Positions 6,882-11,881 of a DNA stretch of 11,881 nucleotides are shown here, one piece after another. The position numbers and the translations under genes are program-made. The stretch lies in contig JBFXFO010000125.1 of NCBI GenBank assembly GCA_050178915.1, positions 1 through 11,881 on the forward strand, in the 5' to 3' direction. The number at the start of each line of letters is the position of its first letter. Positions within the stretch are counted from its first letter, which is position 1. Origin of the DNA: JBFXAF01 sp050178915. GTDB lineage: Bacteria; Pseudomonadota; Alphaproteobacteria; Rhizobiales; Rhizobiaceae. The notes under the pieces were generated by a model, which was not told where the DNA came from, ran no database searches, and saw only the letters and a list, made by a program, of their open reading frames with translations.

Positions 6882-7811
6882 TCAGGCCGCTCCGATCATC
6901 AGGTCGAGGTTCTGCACGGCCGCACCGGACGCGCCCTTGCCGAGATTGTCGTAAACCGCGATCAGCGCCGCCTGCGCTTTCCTGTCGTTGGCGAAGACAT
7001 AGAGCTTCATGGTGTTGGTGTCGTTGTAGCGTTCCGGGTCGATCTCCGGCAGGCGCTCGCTCTCGGTATAGGGCGCGACTTCGACGGAGCCGCCCTTGAT
7101 GCCTGCGTAGTGGTCGGCGATGGCCGCGTGCAGTTCCCTGCCAGTAGGCACCTTCGCCAGACCGCCCAGTTGCAGCGGCACCGACGTCACCATGCCTTGC
7201 GCAAAATTGCCGACGACGGGCTGCATCAGCGGGTCGCGTGACAGGCCGGAATATTTCTTCAGCTCCGGCACGTGCTTGTGCTGGAAGGTGAGGCCGTAGG
7301 GCAGGTACTCCGGCGCGTCCTCGCCCTTGCCGACATAGTCCTCGATCATCGACTTGCCGCCACCCGAATAGCCGGAAATGCCGCTCATCGTGACGGGGTA
7401 GTCGGCCGGCAGCAGGCCGGCGGCGATCAGAGGACGCAGCCCTGCGATCGGCCCCTGCGGCCAGCAGCCGGGATTGGCGACGCGCCTGGCCTCGCTGATG
7501 GCCCCGGCCTGCGCCCGGTCCATTTCGGCAAAGCCATAGGTCCACCCCTCCGCGATCCGGTGTGCCGTCGAGGCGTCGATCACCTTGGTGCGGTCATTGG
7601 CGATCAGCGACACGCTTTCCTTCGCCGCATCGTCGGGGAGGCAGAGAATGGCGACGTCGGCGGCGTTGAGGAACTCGGCGCGGGCAGCGGTTTCCTTGCG
7701 ACGTTCGGTGGGGATCGAGATGATCTCGAGATCGCCGCGATCCGCCAGACGGGCGCGGATCTGCAGGCCGGTCGTGCCGTGTTCGCCATCGATGAAGATC
7801 TTCGGTTTCAT
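6882..7811 (-). CDS. argC: N-acetyl-gamma-glutamyl-phosphate reductase, type 2
   Basis: ArgC reduces N-acetylglutamyl phosphate to the semialdehyde with NADPH, the third step of arginine synthesis, in the cytosol. The 309-residue protein matches the short type 2 family common in Rhizobiales (type 1 is about 340-350). The nucleotide-binding loop is GEHGTTG (9-15). The catalytic Cys is in NPGCWP (C116). SGISGYSGGGKS and the FQHKHVPE stretch (His for substrate binding) follow. The start at 7811 is preceded on the minus strand by CAGG at about 7 nt, a weak ribosome site. The stop lies 1 nt from the convergent ctaA stop. It is 126 nt downstream of speB on the same strand, with a repeat array between them, so it may be co-transcribed or have its own promoter in the AT-richer stretch 7821-7850. 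Confidence 0.95.
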   Translation of the reverse strand: MKPKIFIDGEHGTTGLQIRARLADRGDLEIISIPTERRKETAARAEFLNAADVAILCLPDDAAKESVSLIANDRTKVIDASTAHRIAEGWTYGFAEMDRAQAGAISEARRVANPGCWPQGPIAGLRPLIAAGLLPADYPVTMSGISGYSGGGKSMIEDYVGKGEDAPEYLPYGLTFQHKHVPELKKYSGLSRDPLMQPVVGNFAQGMVTSVPLQLGGLAKVPTGRELHAAIADHYAGIKGGSVEVAPYTESERLPEIDPERYNDTNTMKLYVFANDRKAQAALIAVYDNLGKGASGAAVQNLDLMIGAA

Positions 7812-7860
7812 GTCGTCGCCTGCAATTTTCCGCTTTTATTCCAATATGTTGAATCGATCG

Positions 7861-7944
7861 CCGGACTCATCTTGTCAGCCGGTTGAATCGGTTTCTGAAG
7901 CCGTTGAATCAGTGCGCGAGGCACTTGAATCGGGCTGTCAGCCT
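7861..7944 (-). repeat. Degenerate 21-nt tandem repeat (four units) at the speB 3' end
   Basis: The units are 7861-7881, 7882-7902, 7903-7923 and 7924-7944. The core GTTGAATC (CTTGAATC in the last unit) recurs at 7882, 7903 and 7924, and an extra GTTGAATC lies at 7848. TGTCAGCC recurs at 7873 and 7936, exactly 63 nt (3 units) apart. The last unit overlaps the speB stop (7938-7940). On the minus strand in the speB frame, the sequence after the stop reads as heptads QPDSSAS, RTDSTAS, ETDSTG and then another TGA (7875-7877). The two middle units differ mostly at third codon positions. A 43-codon plus-strand frame (7846-7977) reads VESVSEA, VESVREA, LESGCQP across the same units but has no ribosome site. 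Confidence 0.8.
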
Positions 7945-8888
7945 CTTGCCCGTCGTTCCGCCAGCAGGCCGAGATAATACATTGCGACCGACGCACCAGC
8001 GATGGCCGTTATGTCGGCATGATCGTAGGCCGGCGCAACCTCCACGATGTCGGCGCCGACAATATCGATCCGGGTCAGCTGGCGCAGCACCGACAGCATC
8101 TTCGCCGAACTCGGGCCGCCCGCCACCGGCGTGCCGGTCCCTGGCGCGTAGGCAGGGTCGAGGCAGTCGATGTCGAAGCTCAGATATGTCTTCTTGCCGC
8201 CGGTGCGCTCGGTGATCGCGTAGGCGATGTCGGAGGCGCGCATCTCCTCGACCTCGTGGCCGTGGATGATCTTGATGCCGCAATCCTCCGGCGCGTGCGT
8301 GCGGATGCCGATCTGGATCGAGCGGTCGGGATCGATGATGCCGGCACGCACCGCTCGCGCCACGAACGAGCCGTGGTCGATGCGCTCGTCGCTGTCGAAC
8401 CAGGTGTCCTGATGCGCATCGAACTGCACCAGCGCCATCGGGCCATGGATGGCGGCATGCGCCTTGAGGATCGGCCAGGTGACGTAGTGATCGCCACCGA
8501 GCGAGAGCAGGAAGGCGCCGGAAGCGAGGATAGCGGCGGCCTCCGCCTCGATCGTCGCCGGGGTCAGCTGGTGGTTGCCGTAGTCGAGCTTGCAGTCGCC
8601 GTAGTCGACCACAGCCATCTCGGCGAACAGGTCCCTGTTGAACGGGTACTGCGGGTCGTTGTCGAAGATCGCGGCGGCGCGGCGGATCGCCTGCGGCCCG
8701 AAGCGCGCACCCGGCCGGTTGGAGACGGCGGCGTCGAACGGAACTCCCCACACGACGGCGTCAGTCCCTGTCAGGTCCTTCGAATAGCGGCGGCGCATGA
8801 AGGAGAGCGCGCCGGCATAGGTCGGGTCGGTGGCCCGGCCGGTGTTTTCGGTGGCCATGAAGGCGTGGTCGATCGACGCTGATGGCAT
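7938..8888 (-). CDS. speB: Agmatinase (ureohydrolase family)
   Basis: The 316-residue protein belongs to the arginase/agmatinase family, which hydrolyses a guanidino group to urea with two Mn ions. All the metal motifs are present: GGDHYVT (131-137, H134), FDAHQDT (156-162, D157, H159, D161) and SFDIDCLDPAYAPGTGTP (237-254, D239, D241). The last of these favours agmatinase over arginase, but guanidinobutyrase or another amidinohydrolase is possible. Agmatinase would make putrescine from agmatine in the cytosol. The ATG at 8888 is preceded by GAGGGG at about 6 nt, so the longer start is preferred over M11. It lies downstream of the rpsI terminator and is therefore probably transcribed from its own promoter in the AT-richer 8940-8975 stretch, where I could not define boxes. 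Its 3' end runs into a 21-nt tandem repeat. Confidence 0.92.
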   Translation of the reverse strand: MPSASIDHAFMATENTGRATDPTYAGALSFMRRRYSKDLTGTDAVVWGVPFDAAVSNRPGARFGPQAIRRAAAIFDNDPQYPFNRDLFAEMAVVDYGDCKLDYGNHQLTPATIEAEAAAILASGAFLLSLGGDHYVTWPILKAHAAIHGPMALVQFDAHQDTWFDSDERIDHGSFVARAVRAGIIDPDRSIQIGIRTHAPEDCGIKIIHGHEVEEMRASDIAYAITERTGGKKTYLSFDIDCLDPAYAPGTGTPVAGGPSSAKMLSVLRQLTRIDIVGADIVEVAPAYDHADITAIAGASVAMYYLGLLAERRARG

Positions 8889-9103
8889 CCCGTTCCCCTC
8901 TGTTCCCTCGGACGGCGAGGCCGGTCGGGCCGCGCTGGCGGACCCTTATTGGATATTCTTTTCGGAAATGCGACTCCCTTCGCCGTTGCGGCGATTGACG
9001 CCCTGTCATGCGCATCGGCGATGGCGCCGCCATGTTCAGGTGGCCGGAATGGTTCGCCATGACCGGGGAAGGCGGCAGACGCCGCCGGCGCGCAATGGCC
9101 GCC

Positions 9104-9132
9104 AAAAGAAAAGGCCGCCCGGAGGCGGCCTT
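9104..9132 (-). terminator. Intrinsic terminator of the rplM-rpsI operon
   Basis: On the minus strand AAGGCCGCC (9132-9124) pairs with GGCGGCCTT (9119-9111) around TCCG, followed by TTTTCTTTT (9112-9104). The stem begins 22 nt after the rpsI stop. This is a textbook Rho-independent terminator. Confidence 0.93.
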
Positions 9133-9154
9133 CGATCTGCACCGTCCGAAGCGC

Positions 9155-9628
9155 CTAGCGCTTGGAGAACTGGAAGCTGCGGCGGGCCTTCGCCTTGCCG
9201 TACTTCTTGCGCTCGACCACGCGGCTGTCGCGGGTGAGGAAGCCGCCCTTCTTGAGCACAGCGCGCAGCGCCGGCTCGTAGTGGGTCAGCGCGATCGAGA
9301 TGCCGTGACGCACCGCACCGGCCTGGCCGGACAGACCGCCGCCCATGACCTTGACGTCGATGTCGTACTGGCCGTCGCGGTTGGCGGCGACGATCGGCTG
9401 CTTCAGCACCATCTGCAGCACCGGCCGCGCGAAGTACTTGCCGAATTCCTTGTTGTTGACGGTGATCTTGCCCGAGCCGGGCTTCACCCAGACGCGTGCG
9501 ATGGCGTCCTTGCGCTTGCCGGTGGCATAGGCGCGGCCCGACTTGTCGAGCTTCTGCACGCGAACCGGCGCGGCGGCCGGCGCGACCGACGTACCGCCGA
9601 GTTCCGCGAGGGAGGTGAGTTCGGCCAT
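9155..9628 (-). CDS. rpsI: 30S ribosomal protein S9
   Basis: S9 is a small-subunit protein whose basic C-terminal tail reaches the P-site tRNA. The 157-residue product has a short alphaproteobacterial N-terminal extension (MAELTSLAELGG, then an Ala/Pro-rich stretch). The conserved core follows, with GRAYATGKRKDAIARVWVKPG, GGGLSGQAGAVRHGI and LTRDSRVVERKKYGKAKARRSFQFSKR motifs, ending in the canonical SKR. I place the start at the ATG 9626-9628 and not at the in-frame TTG three codons earlier. The TTG sits 1 nt from the GAGGG site, whereas the ATG is about 10 nt from it. The gene lies 5 nt after the rplM stop in one operon and is followed by a strong terminator. Confidence 0.97.
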   Translation of the reverse strand: MAELTSLAELGGTSVAPAAAPVRVQKLDKSGRAYATGKRKDAIARVWVKPGSGKITVNNKEFGKYFARPVLQMVLKQPIVAANRDGQYDIDVKVMGGGLSGQAGAVRHGISIALTHYEPALRAVLKKGGFLTRDSRVVERKKYGKAKARRSFQFSKR

Positions 9629-9633
9629 CTGGA

Positions 9634-10095
9634 TCAAGCCCTCTTGTTCTTCGAGTTCATCGCGCCGACGTCGAGCGTCTCGGGCTGCTGCGCCACATGC
9701 GGGTGCTCGGCACCGGCATAAACGCGGAGATTCTTCATCTGGCGACGGCCGAGCGGGCCGCGCGGGATCATGCGCTCGACGGCCTTCTCGACGACGCGCT
9801 CCGGGAAGCGGCCTTCGAGCAGCTGGCGCGCGGTGCGCTCCTTGATGCCGCCGGGATGGCCGGTGTGCCAGTAGTACACCTTGTCGGTGAACTTCTTGCC
9901 GGTCAGTGCCACCTTGTCGGCGTTGATGACGATGACGTTGTCGCCGTCGTCAACATGCGGGGTGAAGGTGGGCTTGTGCTTGCCGCGCAGGCGGTTGGCG
10001 ACGATGGAGGCGAGACGGCCGACGACGAGACCTTCGGCGTCGATCACCACCCACTTCTTCACCACCTCCGCAGGCTTCTGCGAAAATGTCTTCAT
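9634..10095 (-). CDS. rplM: 50S ribosomal protein L13
   Basis: L13 is an early-assembly large-subunit protein. The 153-residue product shows the full family pattern: WVVIDAEGLVVGRLAS near the N-terminus, NRLRGKHKPTFTPHVDDGD, YYWHTGHPGG, RTARQLLEGRFPERVVEKAVERMIPRGPLGR and NLRVYAGAEHPHVAQQPE. The start is taken as the ATG 10093-10095 (MKTFSQKPAEV), the usual L13 N-terminus. An in-frame GTG three codons upstream is possible but adds only MRA. The gene is first in the rplM-rpsI operon, downstream of a strong promoter and a structured leader of about 108 nt. Confidence 0.97.
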   Translation of the reverse strand: MKTFSQKPAEVVKKWVVIDAEGLVVGRLASIVANRLRGKHKPTFTPHVDDGDNVIVINADKVALTGKKFTDKVYYWHTGHPGGIKERTARQLLEGRFPERVVEKAVERMIPRGPLGRRQMKNLRVYAGAEHPHVAQQPETLDVGAMNSKNKRA

Positions 10096-10203
10096 TGCTC
10101 TCACTCTGTGAACCTTCCCGCGGGAAGGCGTTTCTTGTTGCTTGCATTGGAGAGCCGAACGAGGCGCTCCAAACGAAAGCGCGGCCGGGAGGCCGCGTTC
10201 CGT
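10096..10203 (-). promoter_or_regulatory. Structured 5' leader of rplM-rpsI with three hairpins
   Basis: Reading 5' to 3' on the minus strand from the predicted start near 10203, P1 is CGCGGCC-TCCC-GGCCGCG (10197-10180), followed by CTTTCGTTT. P2 is GGAGCGCC against GGCTCTCC (10170-10149) with one internal mismatch. P3 is the perfect 16-nt palindrome CCTTCCCGCGGGAAGG (10128-10113), ending 17 nt before the ATG. A small TCAC-AGA-GTGA hairpin lies between P3 and the start. P1 with its U-rich tail resembles a terminator but sits only a few nt from the transcription start. A regulatory function, such as binding of L13, is inference. Confidence 0.55.
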
Positions 10204-10208
10204 TGCGG

Positions 10209-10237
10209 CTTATAGGGGAGTGATTTGGACGCGTCAA
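10209..10237 (-). promoter_or_regulatory. Sigma-70-type promoter of rplM-rpsI
   Basis: On the minus strand the -35 box is TTGACG (10237-10232) and the -10 box is TATAAG (10214-10209), separated by exactly 17 nt. Transcription would begin near 10203, about 108 nt upstream of the rplM ATG. This is the best promoter in the window. Confidence 0.85.
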
Positions 10238-10278
10238 GCGACGCAGGCCGCATCGATGCAGGAAAATGCCAAGAAAAT

Positions 10279-10308
10279 CAATGCATTAGCATTGTGGTAT
10301 CCTGATAC
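10279..10308. promoter_or_regulatory. Two adjacent inverted repeats in AT-rich intergenic DNA
   Basis: CAATGC-ATTA-GCATTG (10279-10294) is a 6-bp inverted repeat. Two nt later comes GTATC-CT-GATAC (10297-10308). They lie in a locally AT-rich stretch (about 10260-10325) between the rplM promoter and the SH3-protein gene, as expected for operator sites. A further hairpin TCCACC-AAAC-GGTGGA is at 10373-10388. The regulator is unknown. The 255-nt gap 10238-10492 otherwise shows no gene. Confidence 0.4.
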
Positions 10309-10482
10309 AACATATTTCCATCGTGGATGCTGCCTTTTTCGGTGCGACGCAGGAGGATGCGCGCGCCCGCTTCCACCAAACGGTGGAGTGACATTACCCT
10401 GCGGCAGACGCTAGGCTGGGGTCGAGGGACTGCACCGGCTGCCGGCTCCGCGCTTGTCCGCGCGGCGTCGCAGCATGTTTAC

Positions 10483-10487
10483 GGAGG
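10483..10487 (+). promoter_or_regulatory. Shine-Dalgarno site selecting a GTG start
   Basis: GGAGG lies 5 nt before the GTG at 10493. It favours this start over the in-frame ATG at 10475, which overlaps upstream of the site, and over the TTG at 10454. Confidence 0.8.
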
Positions 10488-10492
10488 CATTC

Positions 10493-11269
10493 GTGAAACT
10501 CGTTCGCACAGGCCTGCTCGCGTTGGTGGCTTTGACCGGCGCAACGCTATCTGCCAACGCCGCCCTGCTTGTCTGCACGGGCGGGCCGGGCATGAGCATC
10601 GACACGCAGGTTCCCGACATGTTTGAAGTCACGTTCGAGCGCGCCGAACAGGCCGCCAACGAAGTGACTCCGCCGCCCGGCAAATGTGCCATGCCCGAGG
10701 TTGCACTGCCGCCTGGCTCGTCGCGCACACTTCGCGTTCCCAAGAAGAACAAGGATGCGTTGCGCATGCTGGCAGCGGCGAGGGCCGGTTCCTTTACCGT
10801 CCAGGTGACCGGAGTCGATGGCAAGCTGCTTGTCTCCTCGATCGCCAACATCGTCATCGATGACGGTGGTGGCAACGCAGGTGGCGGCGGTGGCGGCGCG
10901 GGTGACGTGGTGGAACCTGACGATGCCGCAGACGGCGCCGGTGCAGGCGAAGATGTCGGCGGCGCAGGCGAAGAGTTCTGTGGCAATCCCGGCGATGTAT
11001 CGACGGTTGTGATCCCCGAGCAGGATCTGCACTTCCTCAACATCCGCACGAAGCCGGGCGGCAAGGTGATCGGGAAGGTTCGGGAAGGCGGCCAGGTGCG
11101 GCTGGTGGGACCCTGCGGCACGGACGCAGCCGCCGGCATTGTGGCGCAGAAGGTCACGCTCAAGAAGGCCTGGTGCTCGATCGACCTGCCAAAGGTCGGC
11201 TGCGTCAGCGCAAGATATCTGGACATCAACGCCGTCGGCGGAGGTGCAGGCATCGTCGCCGACGACTGA
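10493..11269 (+). CDS. Exported protein with Gly/Asp-rich linker and C-terminal SH3-like domain
   Basis: From the GTG start the product has 258 residues. Residues 1-23 form a Sec signal peptide (basic MKLVR, hydrophobic core, ANA cleavage motif). A unique N-terminal domain (24-120) follows. A low-complexity linker (124-161) is rich in Gly, Asp, Ala and Glu. The C-terminal bacterial SH3-like domain (about 165-245) is recognised by LNIRTKPGGKVIGKVREGGQVRLVGPCG, WCSI and GCVSARYLDI. Such domains often bind cell-wall peptides or other periplasmic partners; the partner here is unknown. Six Cys remain after cleavage (28, 65, 163, 208, 228, 237), which may form disulfides in the periplasm. I do not recognise the N-terminal domain. 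The gene is divergent from rplM, and another exported protein gene follows 294 nt downstream on the same strand. Confidence 0.8.
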   Translation: MKLVRTGLLALVALTGATLSANAALLVCTGGPGMSIDTQVPDMFEVTFERAEQAANEVTPPPGKCAMPEVALPPGSSRTLRVPKKNKDALRMLAAARAGSFTVQVTGVDGKLLVSSIANIVIDDGGGNAGGGGGGAGDVVEPDDAADGAGAGEDVGGAGEEFCGNPGDVSTVVIPEQDLHFLNIRTKPGGKVIGKVREGGQVRLVGPCGTDAAAGIVAQKVTLKKAWCSIDLPKVGCVSARYLDINAVGGGAGIVADD

Positions 11270-11302
11270 TCCGTCGAGCGGTGCCATCACGATTGACCGT
11301 GT

Positions 11303-11317
11303 CGGCGCCTTGCGCCG
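11303..11317. other. Hairpin downstream of the SH3-protein gene
   Basis: CGGCGC (11303-11308) and GCGCCG (11312-11317) form a 6-bp stem around CTT, 34 nt after the SH3-protein stop. No T-run follows, so it is at best a weak or Rho-assisted terminator. In the rest of the 294-nt gap 11270-11563 I see only a TGTTC-CA-GAACA inverted repeat (11404-11415) and no gene. Confidence 0.3.
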
Positions 11318-11563
11318 GCATTGCCGTCGCGGACCGTCAGGCTCTGCCGCCCTTCGCCTTCGGTGTGCCGCGAGCGCCGAAGTATCGTTCCTCGACTAGT
11401 CACTGTTCCAGAACAATCCTGAACGCAGCCTGTACGCCTTGGGCCGACAATTCAAATCTGCAATCCCGATTATGTGAATGACCGGCATCGGTTTTCACCA
11501 CGATGTGGCCAGAATCGGATCGCCATATGCGGCTCCTTGCTGCTTACTTCTGGAGTGAATGCC

Positions 11564-11881
11564 TTGAAGAAGATCGTTTCTACTGTCGCTCTGTCCGCAG
11601 TGCTCTCGGCCGCGCTTTGGGTTGCGCCGTCGATGGCCGCCGATTTCTCGGCCGGCAGCGAAGGCACCGGCGAGACGCCGCGTGCGTTCCCGGGAGTCCA
11701 GTTCTCGCTCCGCGATGCGAAGCCGATGGACACGCCTGAGCTGGCCGCTGGTGAACAGCCGCGCGCCGCTCCGATGGACGAGGCCTCGGCCATCGCCTCG
11801 ATGACCGCCCGCGGCAAGACCGCGGATGGCGAGGAAGTGACCGTCGCCCCGAGCGAAGCGCTCCGCGCCATCATCAAGAAC
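11564..11881 (+). CDS. Unidentified exported protein, N-terminal part (3' end outside window)
   Basis: The frame is open from a TTG at 11564 to the right edge, giving 106 residues. GGAG (11552-11555) lies 8 nt before this TTG. The ATG at 11559 gives only two codons before a stop. The in-frame GTG at 11555 overlaps the ribosome site and is less likely. Residues 1-25 form a clear Sec signal peptide (MKKIVSTVAL, a hydrophobic stretch, cleavage after APSMA). The mature part seen is polar, with Ala, Pro and Glu prominent (26-106), and shows no domain that I recognise. It could be a pro-region of a secreted enzyme, but that is a guess. It follows the exported SH3-domain protein on the same strand, which may indicate a related periplasmic function. 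Confidence 0.7.
   Translation, partial: MKKIVSTVALSAVLSAALWVAPSMAADFSAGSEGTGETPRAFPGVQFSLRDAKPMDTPELAAGEQPRAAPMDEASAIASMTARGKTADGEEVTVAPSEALRAIIKN

Noticed and set aside
7846..7977. A 43-codon plus-strand small gene with VESVSEA-type heptads
   Set aside because: There is no ribosome site before its ATG and its 3' part is antisense to speB. The same third-position pattern is explained equally well by the speB frame. Kept only as a note under the repeat.
8940..8975. Promoter for speB in the AT-richer stretch
   Set aside because: The region has suitable base composition, but I could not find a -35/-10 pair at acceptable spacing, so I do not annotate one.
9071..9086. GGCGGC-AGAC-GCCGCC hairpin downstream of rpsI
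   Set aside because: It is a short GC stem without a T-run, just beyond a strong terminator; chance is likely at this GC content.
9008..9721. Long plus-strand open frame antisense to rpsI and the rplM end
   Set aside because: It is a GC-driven shadow of highly conserved ribosomal protein genes, with no ribosome site or recognisable protein.
10142..10414. 90-codon plus-strand frame in the rplM upstream region
   Set aside because: It covers the rplM promoter and leader in antisense, lacks a ribosome site, and has no recognisable features.
11411..11424. GAAC-N6-GAAC resembling the alphaproteobacterial LexA (SOS) box
   Set aside because: The known box has a 7-nt spacer (GAAC-N7-GAAC or GTTC-N7-GTTC); here it is 6, and no SOS gene is adjacent.

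Overview
The window is GC-rich, densely packed alphaproteobacterial DNA. The order rplM-rpsI-speB-argC with a convergent heme A synthase gene matches what I recall from Rhizobiales chromosomes (Sinorhizobium, Mesorhizobium and relatives). Type 2 ArgC, a DUF2842 protein and a cysteine-poor type of CtaA fit the same group. I place it as a Rhizobiales member, possibly Mesorhizobium-like, from recall and not from a search.

Left part (1-2671): the 3' half of an amidohydrolase-superfamily gene is translationally coupled (ATGA overlap) to a DUF59/MIP18-family gene. Facing them is a GMC-family flavin alcohol dehydrogenase. An amidohydrolase plus DUF59 pair is, from recall, typical of the accessory genes of soluble diiron (propane-type) monooxygenase clusters, so such a cluster may lie just left of the window. 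The visible amidohydrolase lacks the usual metal-binding Asp.

Middle-left (2672-5415): a CelD/BcsL-type GNAT acyltransferase and a polysaccharide deacetylase are divergently transcribed from a 93-nt gap, which suggests a small surface-polysaccharide modification pair. A two-helix DUF2842 membrane protein follows, with its stop codon overlapping that of the deacetylase in one CTAG.

Middle (5416-8888): ctaA (heme A synthase) is broken by a run of exactly 100 N flanked by two identical 127-nt copies of the gene. Collapsing the 227-nt excess restores a full in-frame 365-codon gene, so this is an assembly artefact and not biology. Convergent argC and then speB (agmatinase) follow on the minus strand. 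Between them lies a degenerate 21-nt tandem array that reads as Ser/Thr/Asp-rich heptads in the speB frame, directly after the speB stop.

Right part (8889-11881): the rplM-rpsI operon on the minus strand has a clear sigma-70-type promoter (TTGACG-N17-TATAAG), a structured leader of about 108 nt with three hairpins, and a strong intrinsic terminator. Divergent from it are two genes for exported proteins. The first is a 258-residue protein with a Gly/Asp linker and a C-terminal SH3-like domain, starting at GTG. The second is an unidentified secreted protein starting at TTG and cut by the window edge.

I see no CRISPR array, transposase, phage gene, tRNA or rRNA. Most of the window is conserved housekeeping sequence. 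The points most worth following up are the ctaA gap, the speB heptad array, the rplM leader and the monooxygenase-type accessory pair at the left edge.
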